Assembly (NCBI GenBank): GCA_963768085.1
Contig: CAVYGO010000003.1
Coordinates: forward strand, 868,001-932,000
Length of the DNA stretch: 64,000 nucleotides
Source: Pukyongia sp963768085
GTDB lineage: Bacteria > Bacteroidota > Bacteroidia > Flavobacteriales > Flavobacteriaceae
Direction: 5' to 3'
Of the stretch, positions 25,881-34,240 are shown piece after piece. The stretch's first letter is position 1; each line of letters begins with the position of its first letter. The notes under the pieces are model-generated. The model was not told the DNA's origin. It was given only the letters and a program-made list of their open reading frames with translations, and did no database searches. Position numbers and translations under genes: made by a program.

Positions 25881-25962
25881 GCCTTGGTGGTGGAATTGGT
25901 AGACACGCTGGATTCAAAATCCAGTGCTTCACGGCGTGCGGGTTCGATTCCCGCCCAAGGTA
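25881..25962 (+). tRNA. tRNA-Leu (CAA)
   Basis: Acceptor arms GCCTTGG and CCAAGGT pair, with the terminal G-U typical of tRNA-Leu, and A73 follows. The D-arm region GTGGTGGAATTGGTAGACAC, an anticodon stem CTGGA/TCCAG with loop TTCAAAA (anticodon CAA), a long class II variable arm and a T-arm GCGGG-TTCGATT-CCCGC are all present. It decodes UUG. The CCA end is not encoded. Repeats lie immediately downstream. Confidence 0.96.
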
Positions 25963-25997
25963 CAATAAGACACAAAAAAAGCGGAATACTAGCGAGT

Positions 25998-26027
25998 TTC
26001 AAAAAAGAAGCTCGCTTCTTTTTTGAA
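25998..26027 (+). terminator. inverted repeat after tRNA-Leu, likely terminator
   Basis: Perfect 14-bp arms separated by 2 bp (TTCAAAAAAGAAGC, TC, GCTTCTTTTTTGAA), 36 bp after the tRNA. The internal T-run and strong pairing fit an intrinsic terminator or a processing hairpin. Similar half-decayed pieces recur further right. Confidence 0.6.
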
Positions 26028-26030
26028 TTC

Positions 26031-26284
26031 GAGTGAAGTGTTCTTTTTTGTGTCTTTCACGCGAAGCGTGAAGGGAACAATTGCGCAGTGATTGAATCCC
26101 GCCATTTCGTAGGTCCCTGGTTTTTTCTCAAGTGAGTGAAGTGTTCTTTTTTGTGTCTTTCACGCGAAGCGTGAAGGGAACAATTGCGCAGTGATTGAAT
26201 CCCGCCATTTCGTAGGTCCCTGGTTTTTTCTCAAGTGAGTGAAGTGTTCTTTTTTGTGTCTTTCACGCGAAGCTTGACGGGAAC
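26031..26284 (+). repeat. 103-bp tandem direct repeat downstream of tRNA-Leu
   Basis: Two identical 103-bp copies (26031-26133 and 26134-26236) are followed by a diverging third start at 26237 that keeps only about the first 40 bp. Each unit starts GAGTGAAGTGTTC and contains a perfect hairpin (TTCACGC-GAA-GCGTGAA). It also holds a T-arm-like piece, TGATTGAATCCCGCC, which matches the tRNA's T-arm sequence GGTTCGATTCCCGCC at 11 of 15 positions. No open frame or spacer structure is present, so it is neither coding nor a CRISPR. The stretch 26285-26411 holds only degenerate remnants of similar hairpins (TTTCA...TGAAA; CTCT...AGAG) before the TonB receptor stop. Confidence 0.88.
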
Positions 26285-26411
26285 ATTGGTTCTGCCAATG
26301 AATCCCACTGCCCTCTGGGTAATTTCAGTTTTTGAAATCGAGTGAAATTTCTCTTTACTGATGAGAGAGACGGTTTTTAGATGTCAGGAATGATTATCAG
26401 GGACCATAGGT

Positions 26412-28760
26412 TTAAAAATCCAATACGATTCCAATACTTGGGATGATCTGCCCACCACCCTGTTCGATCTCTACAAGACTTCGGGGTTGCAGTATTTCTC
26501 CATTCATGTCTCTGGCTAATCCATATTCTGCAGGCTGCGGGATATCCTGGGATAACAGGTTTTGTATCTCAGCAAATATATTGAATGAAAAATTCTGGAA
26601 GTTCCATTTCTTATCGATTCGAATATCAAGCTGACTGAAAATCCCCAATTTTTCCTCGCCTAATCGGTTATAGTCCAATACAACTTCGGGGTAGTTCTCT
26701 AAAGTGGCTTCCTGATCGGTAGGTACAAACGGAGTTTCACCTGCGAAACGATATCGAGCACTCACTTCCCAATTTCTTCTGAGTTTATAACCTCCTGTAA
26801 ATGAAATCAAGTGGCGGCTGTCCCATACCGATGGTAAATATTCATCGCGGTTAAAACCTGTAAACTCACTGTAAAACCAAGTGTATGAGAAAATACCATA
26901 AAAGTTATTGGTGAGTTTTTGCTGGAACTGAAGCTCCGTTCCATAACTCCTACCGCGACCAACCGATTCGATCTCTTCACTTCCCAGTACCTCAAACCCT
27001 CCTCCTTTGTTGGCCAATGAGACGCCATCACGAACGGATACCGGATAATCTTCATACTGTTTGTAAAAACCTTCTATTGAAATACTGGATGACGGACTGA
27101 AATAATGCTGAAGGCCAAGAACATAATGATCGCTTCTGGTGTAATCAACATCCTGGTTTACCAGTTGATTCTCATTATTCCTGAATCCCAGGATGGTATA
27201 TGGGGGGATTTTAAAGTACCGCCCAACCGAGGCATTCAGTTTCCAATTCTCGGTTATTCCATACGAAAGTGAAATCCTGGGCGAAAAGGTTGAAAGTAGG
27301 TTGTCCTTGGTTGTGTAGGAATCATCATCCATTCGAAATCCGAAGGAAAGGTCAAGTTTATTATTCAGAAATGAACGTGTGGCATTCGCAAAAACACCGT
27401 ATTTTAAAAAATCGATTTCTGTACTGAAGAACGCATTGTTGAGTAGGTCTGAGGTGTTGTTTTCGTATATGGAATACTGAGTATTGAAGCCACCTTTAAT
27501 CTTCCAGTCCCCATAGAATTTGGTAATTTCATACCGTAGTTTTGTCTCGTTCTCTACGGCATCATTATTGAACAGAACTCCGCTCTCATTCTCCGGGTTG
27601 GAGTAACGGGTAAATTCATTTTTCAGAATGTTATTACTCACCGTAGTTTGCATAAAACCGGAGCCATTGCTGAATCGATTCTGCCAGGTTAGGCCGATTG
27701 CGTTGGTTTGCTGCTTAATAAATGGAGCTTGGTCCAGTTGAGCCTGTTGTTCAGCATCAAAGTCGTCCGGTGCTTCAACGGAAAAATCATCTAACGAGCC
27801 TATTCCAATTAAGCCGATGGAATTATACTGATCTATCCTATGATTCACCTTGTACTGGTAGTCCCAGTAGTTTGGTCTGAACGGAAGACCAATGGTTTCG
27901 AATAAAAATTGCAGGTAGCTTCTCCTAATAGAGGCTAAGAAAGTAGTATTGGATGTTTCCTTTCCTTTCTTAAACAAAGGTCCTTCTACCGTGAGCGCTG
28001 CTTCACTGGCGCTTAACCTGAAGTTGCCATTAAAATTTCTGTTATTTCCGTTCCGTTGCTTAAATTGTAATACGCCTGATAATGGATTGTCATATTGTGC
28101 GCCGAAAGCGGATGATGATAAAGTAACTTCACTAATGAATGAAACATTAACCATACCAACAGGTCCTCCGGCACTACCTTGCGTGCTAAAATGATTTATA
28201 TTGGGCACTTCCATGCCATCCAAGTAGTAAACAGTTTCATTTGGAGCGCCACCTCGGATAATTAAGTCATTTCTAAATCCACCGATAGACGGTGAAACCC
28301 CCGGCAAGGTTTGAGCAACCTGCACAACATCGTTATTACTACCAGGGTAAGTTGCAATTTCAACGGCCGATAAGGTTTGGGTTGACAAGGGAGTTTCTCT
28401 AGGTCTCGTAATCCTGTCTTTGTTACTGATTACTACTTCGTCCAGTGATTGGGCCGCTTCCTTTAGTTTAAAATTATACGCCGGATTTCCTTTTGATTTT
28501 ACAATCACGTTATAGAGCGTTTGTGATTCGAAACCTAGATAGCTCACCACTAAATTATATGAGCCGGGTTGAATTTCCGAAATTAAATAGTTGCCGTCAA
28601 AATCTGTTTGTGCCCCTTGATCTGTTCCTTCCAGAAATACCGACGCTCCAAAAACCGGACTGTTTTTTTCATCAAGAACGGTTCCGTAGATTTCACCAGT
28701 GGTTTGCGAAAAAATGGTATTGAAAAATAGTAGTGAGCAAATAAAAACCAGAGACCTCAT
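26412..28760 (-). CDS. TonB-dependent outer-membrane receptor
   Basis: A 782-residue receptor with a Sec signal peptide (VFICSLLFFNTIFS). Residues 20-100 form a carboxypeptidase-regulatory-like beta domain (GEIYGTVLDEKNSPVFGASV). The plug begins around 110 (ETPLSTQTLSAVEIATYPGS), and the 22-strand barrel follows from about 235. The protein is short for a SusC and lacks the SusC-specific DVLKG block. No SusD-like gene follows, so the ligand is probably a small siderophore, vitamin or ion complex, not a glycan. It is monocistronic, and its stop lies just right of the tRNA-associated repeats. Confidence 0.9.
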   Translation of the reverse strand: MRSLVFICSLLFFNTIFSQTTGEIYGTVLDEKNSPVFGASVFLEGTDQGAQTDFDGNYLISEIQPGSYNLVVSYLGFESQTLYNVIVKSKGNPAYNFKLKEAAQSLDEVVISNKDRITRPRETPLSTQTLSAVEIATYPGSNNDVVQVAQTLPGVSPSIGGFRNDLIIRGGAPNETVYYLDGMEVPNINHFSTQGSAGGPVGMVNVSFISEVTLSSSAFGAQYDNPLSGVLQFKQRNGNNRNFNGNFRLSASEAALTVEGPLFKKGKETSNTTFLASIRRSYLQFLFETIGLPFRPNYWDYQYKVNHRIDQYNSIGLIGIGSLDDFSVEAPDDFDAEQQAQLDQAPFIKQQTNAIGLTWQNRFSNGSGFMQTTVSNNILKNEFTRYSNPENESGVLFNNDAVENETKLRYEITKFYGDWKIKGGFNTQYSIYENNTSDLLNNAFFSTEIDFLKYGVFANATRSFLNNKLDLSFGFRMDDDSYTTKDNLLSTFSPRISLSYGITENWKLNASVGRYFKIPPYTILGFRNNENQLVNQDVDYTRSDHYVLGLQHYFSPSSSISIEGFYKQYEDYPVSVRDGVSLANKGGGFEVLGSEEIESVGRGRSYGTELQFQQKLTNNFYGIFSYTWFYSEFTGFNRDEYLPSVWDSRHLISFTGGYKLRRNWEVSARYRFAGETPFVPTDQEATLENYPEVVLDYNRLGEEKLGIFSQLDIRIDKKWNFQNFSFNIFAEIQNLLSQDIPQPAEYGLARDMNGEILQPRSLVEIEQGGGQIIPSIGIVLDF

Positions 28761-28966
28761 ATCGGAGTTTAATAAATCGTACGATTAATGTTTAACAAAA
28801 CAAATAAATAATGCAACAAAATAAATGGTTTTAATGTTGAAAAGAGACCATTTGTCTGTTAAATAAAGTATAATTCAGAAAGTTTACATCGGCGGATTTA
28901 ACGGGTTTGAGGAATTCACTTGTTCTATTTTAAGATAGCGATAACGATGTGCTTTACATAAAGTCT

Positions 28967-28974
28967 TATTTTTG
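28967..28974 (+). promoter_or_regulatory. -7 element (TATTTTTG) of the persulfide dioxygenase gene
   Basis: TATTTTTG matches TAnnTTTG 23 bp upstream of the ATG. A strong Shine-Dalgarno (AAAGGAG, unusual in this phylum) precedes the start codon at 28998. Confidence 0.5.
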
Positions 28975-28997
28975 CAAACAATATTAAAAGGAGAAAA

Positions 28998-30410
28998 ATG
29001 AAAATAGAGCAGATTTACACCGGATGCCTTGCACAAGGGGCCTATTATATTGAAAGTAAAGGCGAAGTTGCTATTATCGATCCGCTTCGTGAAGTTTCTC
29101 CCTATATCGAAAGGGCCTTAGAGGATAATGCGACCATCAGGTATATTTTTGAAACCCACTTTCATGCCGATTTCGTAAGCGGCCACGTCACCTTGTCGAA
29201 AGAAACAGGAGCACCCATAGTTTTTGGGCCCAATGCGAATCCTTCTTTCGAAGCGATCATTGCGGAAGACGGACAGGAATTTACACTTGGAGATATCACC
29301 ATAATTGCTCTGCATACTCCCGGACATACTATGGAAAGTACCACATATCTGTTAAAAGATTCTGAAGGAAAAGATCACGCGATCTTCAGTGGGGATACCT
29401 TATTTCTGGGAGATGTGGGAAGGCCGGACCTGGCGCAGAAAGCAGCACATATGACGCAGGAGGAACTTGCCGGGATACTTTTTGATAGCCTAAGAGCTAA
29501 GATCATGCCATTGGCCGACGAGGTGATCGTTTATCCGGCACATGGTGCGGGTTCAGCCTGTGGTAAGAATCTGAGCAAAGAAACGGTGGGGACCATTGGA
29601 GGACAAAAGAAAACGAACTACGCCCTTCGCGCCGATATGACCCGTGAGGAGTTCATCGAAGAAGTCACCGAGGGTTTATTACCTCCACCTCAATATTTCC
29701 CACTCAATGTCAAGATGAATAGAGAAGGGTATGATGATATTGATGAGGTGATAAAACGAGGATCACATGCAATGACACCAGACGAATTTGAGGTTGCTGC
29801 CAATGAGACCAGTGCTATAGTCCTTGATGTTCGTCATCAGAGGGATTTTGTGCAGGGACATATTCCACGGTCAATTTTTATTGGAATAGACGGCGGATTT
29901 GCCCCCTGGGTAGGAGCACTCATTGGGGATGTGGAACAAGAGATCTTGTTGATCACGCCTGAAGGCCGTGAAGAAGAGACAATCACACGCTTGTCCAGAG
30001 TAGGATTCGATAATACGCTGGGTTACCTGAAAGGCAGTTTTGATGCCTGGAAAAGTGCAGGCAAGGAATACGATACCATAAGCTCTATTTCTGCGGAAGT
30101 GTTTAAAAGTCACCTTCAGGAAAAAACCATTCCTGTGTACGATGTGCGCAAACCGGGCGAATACAACTCGGCCCATATTGAGAACGCCCATCTTACGCCA
30201 CTTGATTTCCTGAACGAACACCTGGCCGAATTCTCTTCTGAAGCTACTTTTTACCTATACTGCGCCGGGGGATATCGGTCTGTTATCGCCGCGGCCATTC
30301 TAAAAAGCCGTGGAATTCACAATCTTATCGATGTGGCCGGTGGATTTAAAGCGATCAAGGAAGCTGGTATTCCGGTGACCGACTTCAGCTGTCCTACTTC
30401 AAATAAATAG
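28998..30410 (+). CDS. MBL-fold persulfide dioxygenase with two rhodanese domains
   Basis: A 470-residue protein. Residues 1-240 are a metallo-beta-lactamase fold of the ETHE1 persulfide-dioxygenase/glyoxalase II type, with the THFHADFVSGH metal motif near 54-65, HTPGHT near 105 and FSGDTLFLGDVGRPDL near 128. Two rhodanese domains follow (about 255-350 and 370-465). The second keeps the catalytic cysteine in YLYCAGGYRSVIAAA. The first has no cysteine at the matching point (LITPEGREEETI) and looks structural. It likely oxidises glutathione or other low-molecular-weight persulfides while handling sulfane sulfur. The gene is forward and independent. Confidence 0.9.
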   Translation: MKIEQIYTGCLAQGAYYIESKGEVAIIDPLREVSPYIERALEDNATIRYIFETHFHADFVSGHVTLSKETGAPIVFGPNANPSFEAIIAEDGQEFTLGDITIIALHTPGHTMESTTYLLKDSEGKDHAIFSGDTLFLGDVGRPDLAQKAAHMTQEELAGILFDSLRAKIMPLADEVIVYPAHGAGSACGKNLSKETVGTIGGQKKTNYALRADMTREEFIEEVTEGLLPPPQYFPLNVKMNREGYDDIDEVIKRGSHAMTPDEFEVAANETSAIVLDVRHQRDFVQGHIPRSIFIGIDGGFAPWVGALIGDVEQEILLITPEGREEETITRLSRVGFDNTLGYLKGSFDAWKSAGKEYDTISSISAEVFKSHLQEKTIPVYDVRKPGEYNSAHIENAHLTPLDFLNEHLAEFSSEATFYLYCAGGYRSVIAAAILKSRGIHNLIDVAGGFKAIKEAGIPVTDFSCPTSNK

Positions 30411-30546
30411 GGAGCTTGATATCAGCTACTATATGCTCTGTAGACATATCAGTGGCCTGTAATTCATACAAGTACCAGGTTCGAAATAGCTCAGGAACCT
30501 GCCCGTATGCACAGGTAAACACGGTAAATGAAAGCAAGAAGAGCAC
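30394..30546 (-). pseudogene. remnant of a short signal-peptide protein
   Basis: On the reverse strand a frame from a GTG at 30544-30546 reads VLFLLSFTVFTCAYGQVPEL then FRTWYLYELQAT, a signal peptide followed by a lipocalin-like first strand of a type seen at the start of small secreted flavobacterial proteins. It stops after about 50 codons, overlapping the end of the dioxygenase gene by 17 bp. If the adjacent run of six A (30549-30554) were seven, the frame would start as a classic M/L-KK signal peptide. The 5' part is thus damaged and the 3' part is missing. The rest of the 30411-30649 gap is non-coding leader of the HupE gene. Confidence 0.35.
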
Positions 30547-30649
30547 TATTTTTTCAAAGTATAAATTCGTGAAATGTTCAGTCTACCATTAAATATATGA
30601 ATTCTTACACGCAATTCGTACATTTAAAGCTGTTTAACACCCCAAAATC

Positions 30650-31228
30650 ATGACCGATTTCTGGTTATATGTAAAATTAGGACTTGACCACGTCCTCGAC
30701 CTTAGTGGATACGATCATATTCTTTTTCTTATCGCCCTCTGTGCGGCTTATACCTTCAGCGCCTGGAAAAGATTATTGTTCCTTGTAACATTATTCACGG
30801 TAGGACATACGGTTTCCTTGCTATTGGCACATTACGGGATCGTGGTTGTGAGTGGTTCCTATATTGAATTTCTGATTCCCATCACCATCCTTGCAACGGC
30901 CGCTTTTAACATCTTGAATGCCAGGCGCAGCAGGCCTTCAAACACCCATATGTTGTTTTATCTCGTCACGATCTTTTTTGGCTTGATCCATGGTTTTGGA
31001 TTTGCACGTTATTATAATATGATAAAAGTGGATGAGAGTGTGGCTCCATTACTGGAATTCGCTTTGGGCGTTGAGATGGCGCAGATCATTATAGTTATGA
31101 TCACTTTGTTGGCTGCATTTTTCGTCCAGAGAGTGTTGCGATTCAATAAAAGGGATTGGATACTTATTGTTTCGGCAATCGTTATAGGAATGACCATTCC
31201 GATGCTGGCAGACACCTGGCCTTTCTAA
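30650..31228 (+). CDS. HupE/UreJ-like membrane protein
   Basis: A 192-residue polytopic protein with six hydrophobic segments. The start, KLGLDHVLDLSGYDHILFLI, carries the HupE/UreJ signature (G-x-D-H-x-L-F-L near residues 21-31), and VTLFTVGHTVSLLLAHYGIV follows. HupE/UreJ proteins are thought to move Ni2+ for hydrogenase or urease, but flavobacterial copies stand alone, and no hydrogenase or urease gene is in view. The gene is followed by the dCMP deaminase gene after about 80 bp. Confidence 0.82.
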   Translation: MTDFWLYVKLGLDHVLDLSGYDHILFLIALCAAYTFSAWKRLLFLVTLFTVGHTVSLLLAHYGIVVVSGSYIEFLIPITILATAAFNILNARRSRPSNTHMLFYLVTIFFGLIHGFGFARYYNMIKVDESVAPLLEFALGVEMAQIIIVMITLLAAFFVQRVLRFNKRDWILIVSAIVIGMTIPMLADTWPF

Positions 31229-31306
31229 ACTTTTTCAAATATTTAACGCCCTTATGTTTTGCGATGCTGTAACTTACTTCTAATTTCGCTACTTATCTCC
31301 TAACCG

Positions 31307-31732
31307 ATGACGCAGAATAAACAGAAAAAATACGACATCGCATATTTGCGTATGGCCAAAGAGTGGAGTACCTTGTCGTATTGTGAGCGAAGACAGGTTG
31401 GCGCGCTTATTGTGAAAGATAAGATGATTATAAGCGATGGCTATAATGGAACGCCTACCGGATTTGAGAATATCTGTGAAGATGATGAAGGATATACGAA
31501 ATGGTATGTGCTGCACGCCGAAGCCAACGCCATTTCAAAAGTAGCTTCATCTACTCAGTCCTGCGAAGGATCTACATTGTATATCACAATGTCTCCTTGT
31601 CAGCAGTGCAGTAAGTTGATCCACCAGGCCGGAATTAAAAGGTTGGTGTATCATAAGGAGTACAAGGACAATTCCGGCGTGAAATTTTTAGAGAAAGCAG
31701 GCGTTACAATAACACATATCGAATCAATATAA
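31307..31732 (+). CDS. dCMP deaminase (deoxycytidylate deaminase)
   Basis: A 141-residue zinc-dependent deaminase. The Zn ligands are in the HAEANAI motif near residue 70 and the PCQQC motif near 101, and the substrate-binding DGYNGTPTGFENI block lies near 45. It converts dCMP to dUMP for thymidylate synthesis (the ComEB/DCD1 type). Its stop is 5 bp before the S41 protease start, so the two are probably one transcript. Confidence 0.93.
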   Translation: MTQNKQKKYDIAYLRMAKEWSTLSYCERRQVGALIVKDKMIISDGYNGTPTGFENICEDDEGYTKWYVLHAEANAISKVASSTQSCEGSTLYITMSPCQQCSKLIHQAGIKRLVYHKEYKDNSGVKFLEKAGVTITHIESI

Positions 31733-31737
31733 CCCAA

Positions 31738-33339
31738 ATGGGTATTCAAAGAAAATACATTCCATTACTAGTAAGCCTGGCCATTGCCGCTGGTGTTTTC
31801 ATTGGATCTAAATTGAACTTTAATGACAGCAACGAAAAGATCTTCGCTACTAATTCTAAAAAAGATAAACTCAATCGACTAATAGATTATATTGACTATG
31901 AATATGTAGATCAGGTGAATACCGATAGTATTGTAGATGTGACCGTAAATGGCATTCTGGAGAACCTGGATCCGCATTCCGTGTATATTCCGGTAGATGA
32001 TTATGAAGATAACGCCGATGATATGCGTGGTAATTTCGTTGGAATAGGGATAAGTTTTTATCCGTATAAAGATTCCATAGCGGTAATTCGGGCGATCGAA
32101 GGAGGTCCGGCTGCCAAAGCTGGGATCAAGGGCGGTGATCGTATCTTATTCGCCGACGGGAAATCATTGTATGGACCGGATATTTTCAGGGATAGTATTT
32201 CTGCATTTCTGAAAGGCGAAATCAACTCCAGGGTAAATCTCACGATTTACAGACCCTCTGAAGATAAGTTGATGGAGGTAAAACTAAAACGTAAGCGCGT
32301 TCCCCTGGTGAGTGTGGATGCCGCTTATCAGCTAACCGATGATATTGGATATATAAAAGTGAATCGTTTTTCTGAAACTACCTACGCGGAATTCAGTGAG
32401 GCGCTGGAAGAACTTACAGACAAAAACATCAAGACACTGGTGCTGGACCTGCGGAACAATCCTGGCGGATACATCTATGCTGCCGAGAAAGTAGTTGATG
32501 AATTCCTTGAAGATGATAAATTAATGCTCATCACCCGCAACAAAAGTGGCGAGGAAAACCGAAGTTATGCAACCCGCAAGGGTGATTTCGAAGAGGGGCA
32601 CGTATATGTCCTTATCAATGAGAATTCGGCCTCGGCCAGTGAGATCGTCGCAGGCGCACTTCAGGACAATGATAAAGGAACCATTATTGGAAGGCGATCC
32701 TTCGGAAAAGGATTGGTTCAACGTGAAATGGCCCTGGGAGATGGAAGTGCTGTAAGGCTGACCATAGCCCGTTATTATACACCTACCGGAAGATCAATTC
32801 AGAAACCTTATGGCAATGGGAATGGCGATTACTACAGCGATTACGAGAACCGATATAAGAATGGTGAGCTGGAAGATCCTGAGAATATCGAAGTAGCCGA
32901 TTCATTGCGTTTTACTACACCGGGCGGAAAAGTGGTGTACGGCGGTGGCGGTATCATTCCGGATGTATTTGTACCGAAAGACACCAGCGTAGAAAATGAA
33001 ACCCTGGAATATATTTCCCGAAGCGGATTTATTAGTTATTTCATTTTTGAATACCTGGAGAAGAACAGAACCTATTTCAATGGGATGTCATTTAACCAGT
33101 TTGCAGATAATTTCGAAATTCCGGAATCCCTAAAGGAAGAATTTATTGAATACTCCCGTTTCGAGGAGGCTCAAATAGACCTTCGGAAGTATGATGCTGA
33201 CCTTGGGATCGCCTTAAAAGCGAATATCGCCCAGCAGTTGTATGGACCGAATGCTTTTGAATATTTCCTCAATGACGGAGACGCCATGCTCAATAAAGTG
33301 CTGGACCTGGAGACAATCGATTTAGATAACGAAGAGTAA
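31738..33339 (+). CDS. S41 family carboxy-terminal processing protease
   Basis: A 533-residue CtpA-type serine protease. An N-terminal signal-anchor (LLVSLAIAAGVFIGSKL) leads to a helical cap, then a PDZ domain (about 90-175, with RAIEGGPAAKAGIKGGDRIL). The catalytic domain follows, with Ser in the NENSASASEIVAGALQD block and Lys in RRSFGKGLVQRE. The periplasmic enzyme trims C-termini of envelope proteins. A C-terminal extension of about 130 residues after the catalytic core is typical of Bacteroidota members. It is coupled to the dCMP deaminase gene upstream. Confidence 0.93.
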   Translation: MGIQRKYIPLLVSLAIAAGVFIGSKLNFNDSNEKIFATNSKKDKLNRLIDYIDYEYVDQVNTDSIVDVTVNGILENLDPHSVYIPVDDYEDNADDMRGNFVGIGISFYPYKDSIAVIRAIEGGPAAKAGIKGGDRILFADGKSLYGPDIFRDSISAFLKGEINSRVNLTIYRPSEDKLMEVKLKRKRVPLVSVDAAYQLTDDIGYIKVNRFSETTYAEFSEALEELTDKNIKTLVLDLRNNPGGYIYAAEKVVDEFLEDDKLMLITRNKSGEENRSYATRKGDFEEGHVYVLINENSASASEIVAGALQDNDKGTIIGRRSFGKGLVQREMALGDGSAVRLTIARYYTPTGRSIQKPYGNGNGDYYSDYENRYKNGELEDPENIEVADSLRFTTPGGKVVYGGGGIIPDVFVPKDTSVENETLEYISRSGFISYFIFEYLEKNRTYFNGMSFNQFADNFEIPESLKEEFIEYSRFEEAQIDLRKYDADLGIALKANIAQQLYGPNAFEYFLNDGDAMLNKVLDLETIDLDNEE

Positions 33340-33342
33340 TTC

Positions 33343-33534
33343 CTATTTCTTACCCGCGATCTTTTGCGAAGCTTTTAATAGAAGCATTAGTACGATAACA
33401 CAAGCTGAAGCTAAAATACTGATAGCCGCAACCAGGCTATCGCCTTCAAATAAATTTTCGAAATCCAACATAGTAATGTTAAATACAATAAGCACTGCTG
33501 CAATAGCAATAAAGATGTATATAGCGACTTTCAT
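33343..33534 (-). CDS. small two-helix membrane protein
   Basis: A 63-residue protein with hydrophobic helices at about 4-24 and 33-55, separated by a DFENLFEGDS loop and ended by the basic tail KASQKIAGKK. It lies 6 bp downstream of the marC gene and 3 bp from the convergent protease stop, so it is probably the second gene of a marC operon. No family is recognised; conservation of this pair would need a search. Confidence 0.6.
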   Translation of the reverse strand: MKVAIYIFIAIAAVLIVFNITMLDFENLFEGDSLVAAISILASACVIVLMLLLKASQKIAGKK

Positions 33535-33540
33535 AAAATT

Positions 33541-34122
33541 CTAATTAAAAAGTTCCTGGATGTTCGAAGTAAATAATTTCACTGCGATGGCAAGTAATAT
33601 CACTCCGAATATCTTTCGAATAATCCCAATTCCATTCTTTCCCAGAAAGCGTTGCAACCTGGCTGAAGTTTTCAGTACAACATAGATAACAATGATGTTG
33701 AGCACTATGGCCACGATCACATTCTGAATTTCGTATTCTGCCCTTAGCGATAAAATGGTCGTTAAACTTCCGGGCCCGGCAAGCATGGGAAAGGCCAAAG
33801 GGAAAATTGTGGCCACCTCAGGGCCCGTGCCATCATCTTTGAATAATGTGATACCCAGAAGCATCTCCATAGCAATAAAGAACAGAACAAATGCACCGGC
33901 AACAGCAAATTCGTTAACATTAATTCCTATCAATTTCAGTATACTTTCACCCACGAACAGAAAGACTGTGAGCACTACCGCGGCAATTATGGAGGCCTTC
34001 TCACTGTGAATATGCCCTGCCTTTTCACGAAGGGAAATGATAATGGGAATATTCCCTATGATATCGATCACGGCGAAAAGCACCATGCTGGCAGTAAATA
34101 TTTCTTTAGCGTTTAAAGTCAT
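33541..34122 (-). CDS. MarC family membrane protein
   Basis: A 193-residue protein with six TM helices of the MarC/YhcE family. It begins FTASMVLFAVIDIIGNIPII, and a central PLAFPMLAGPGSLTTILSLR stretch is the family's signature. The family was first linked to multiple antibiotic resistance, but that link was not upheld and the transported substrate is unknown. The start is the ATG at 34120-34122, and the small membrane gene follows in the same direction. Confidence 0.9.
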   Translation of the reverse strand: MTLNAKEIFTASMVLFAVIDIIGNIPIIISLREKAGHIHSEKASIIAAVVLTVFLFVGESILKLIGINVNEFAVAGAFVLFFIAMEMLLGITLFKDDGTGPEVATIFPLAFPMLAGPGSLTTILSLRAEYEIQNVIVAIVLNIIVIYVVLKTSARLQRFLGKNGIGIIRKIFGVILLAIAVKLFTSNIQELFN

Positions 34123-34240
34123 AGGTCTTAAAATCAGGCTGCAAAATTAGGTAAAGCGGATTGATTTTTTAAGATTTCTTAAGGAATAATTCAACTTCTA
34201 ATTGAATGGTCAATAACGGAAAGCATGTATCTTTAGCCTC

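Noticed and set aside
26031..26284. Possible CRISPR array
   Set aside because: Units of 103 bp are contiguous with no unique spacers and no cas genes nearby; they are a tandem duplication.
26412..28760. SusC assignment for the first TonB receptor
   Set aside because: Length and plug motifs differ from SusC and no SusD gene is adjacent.
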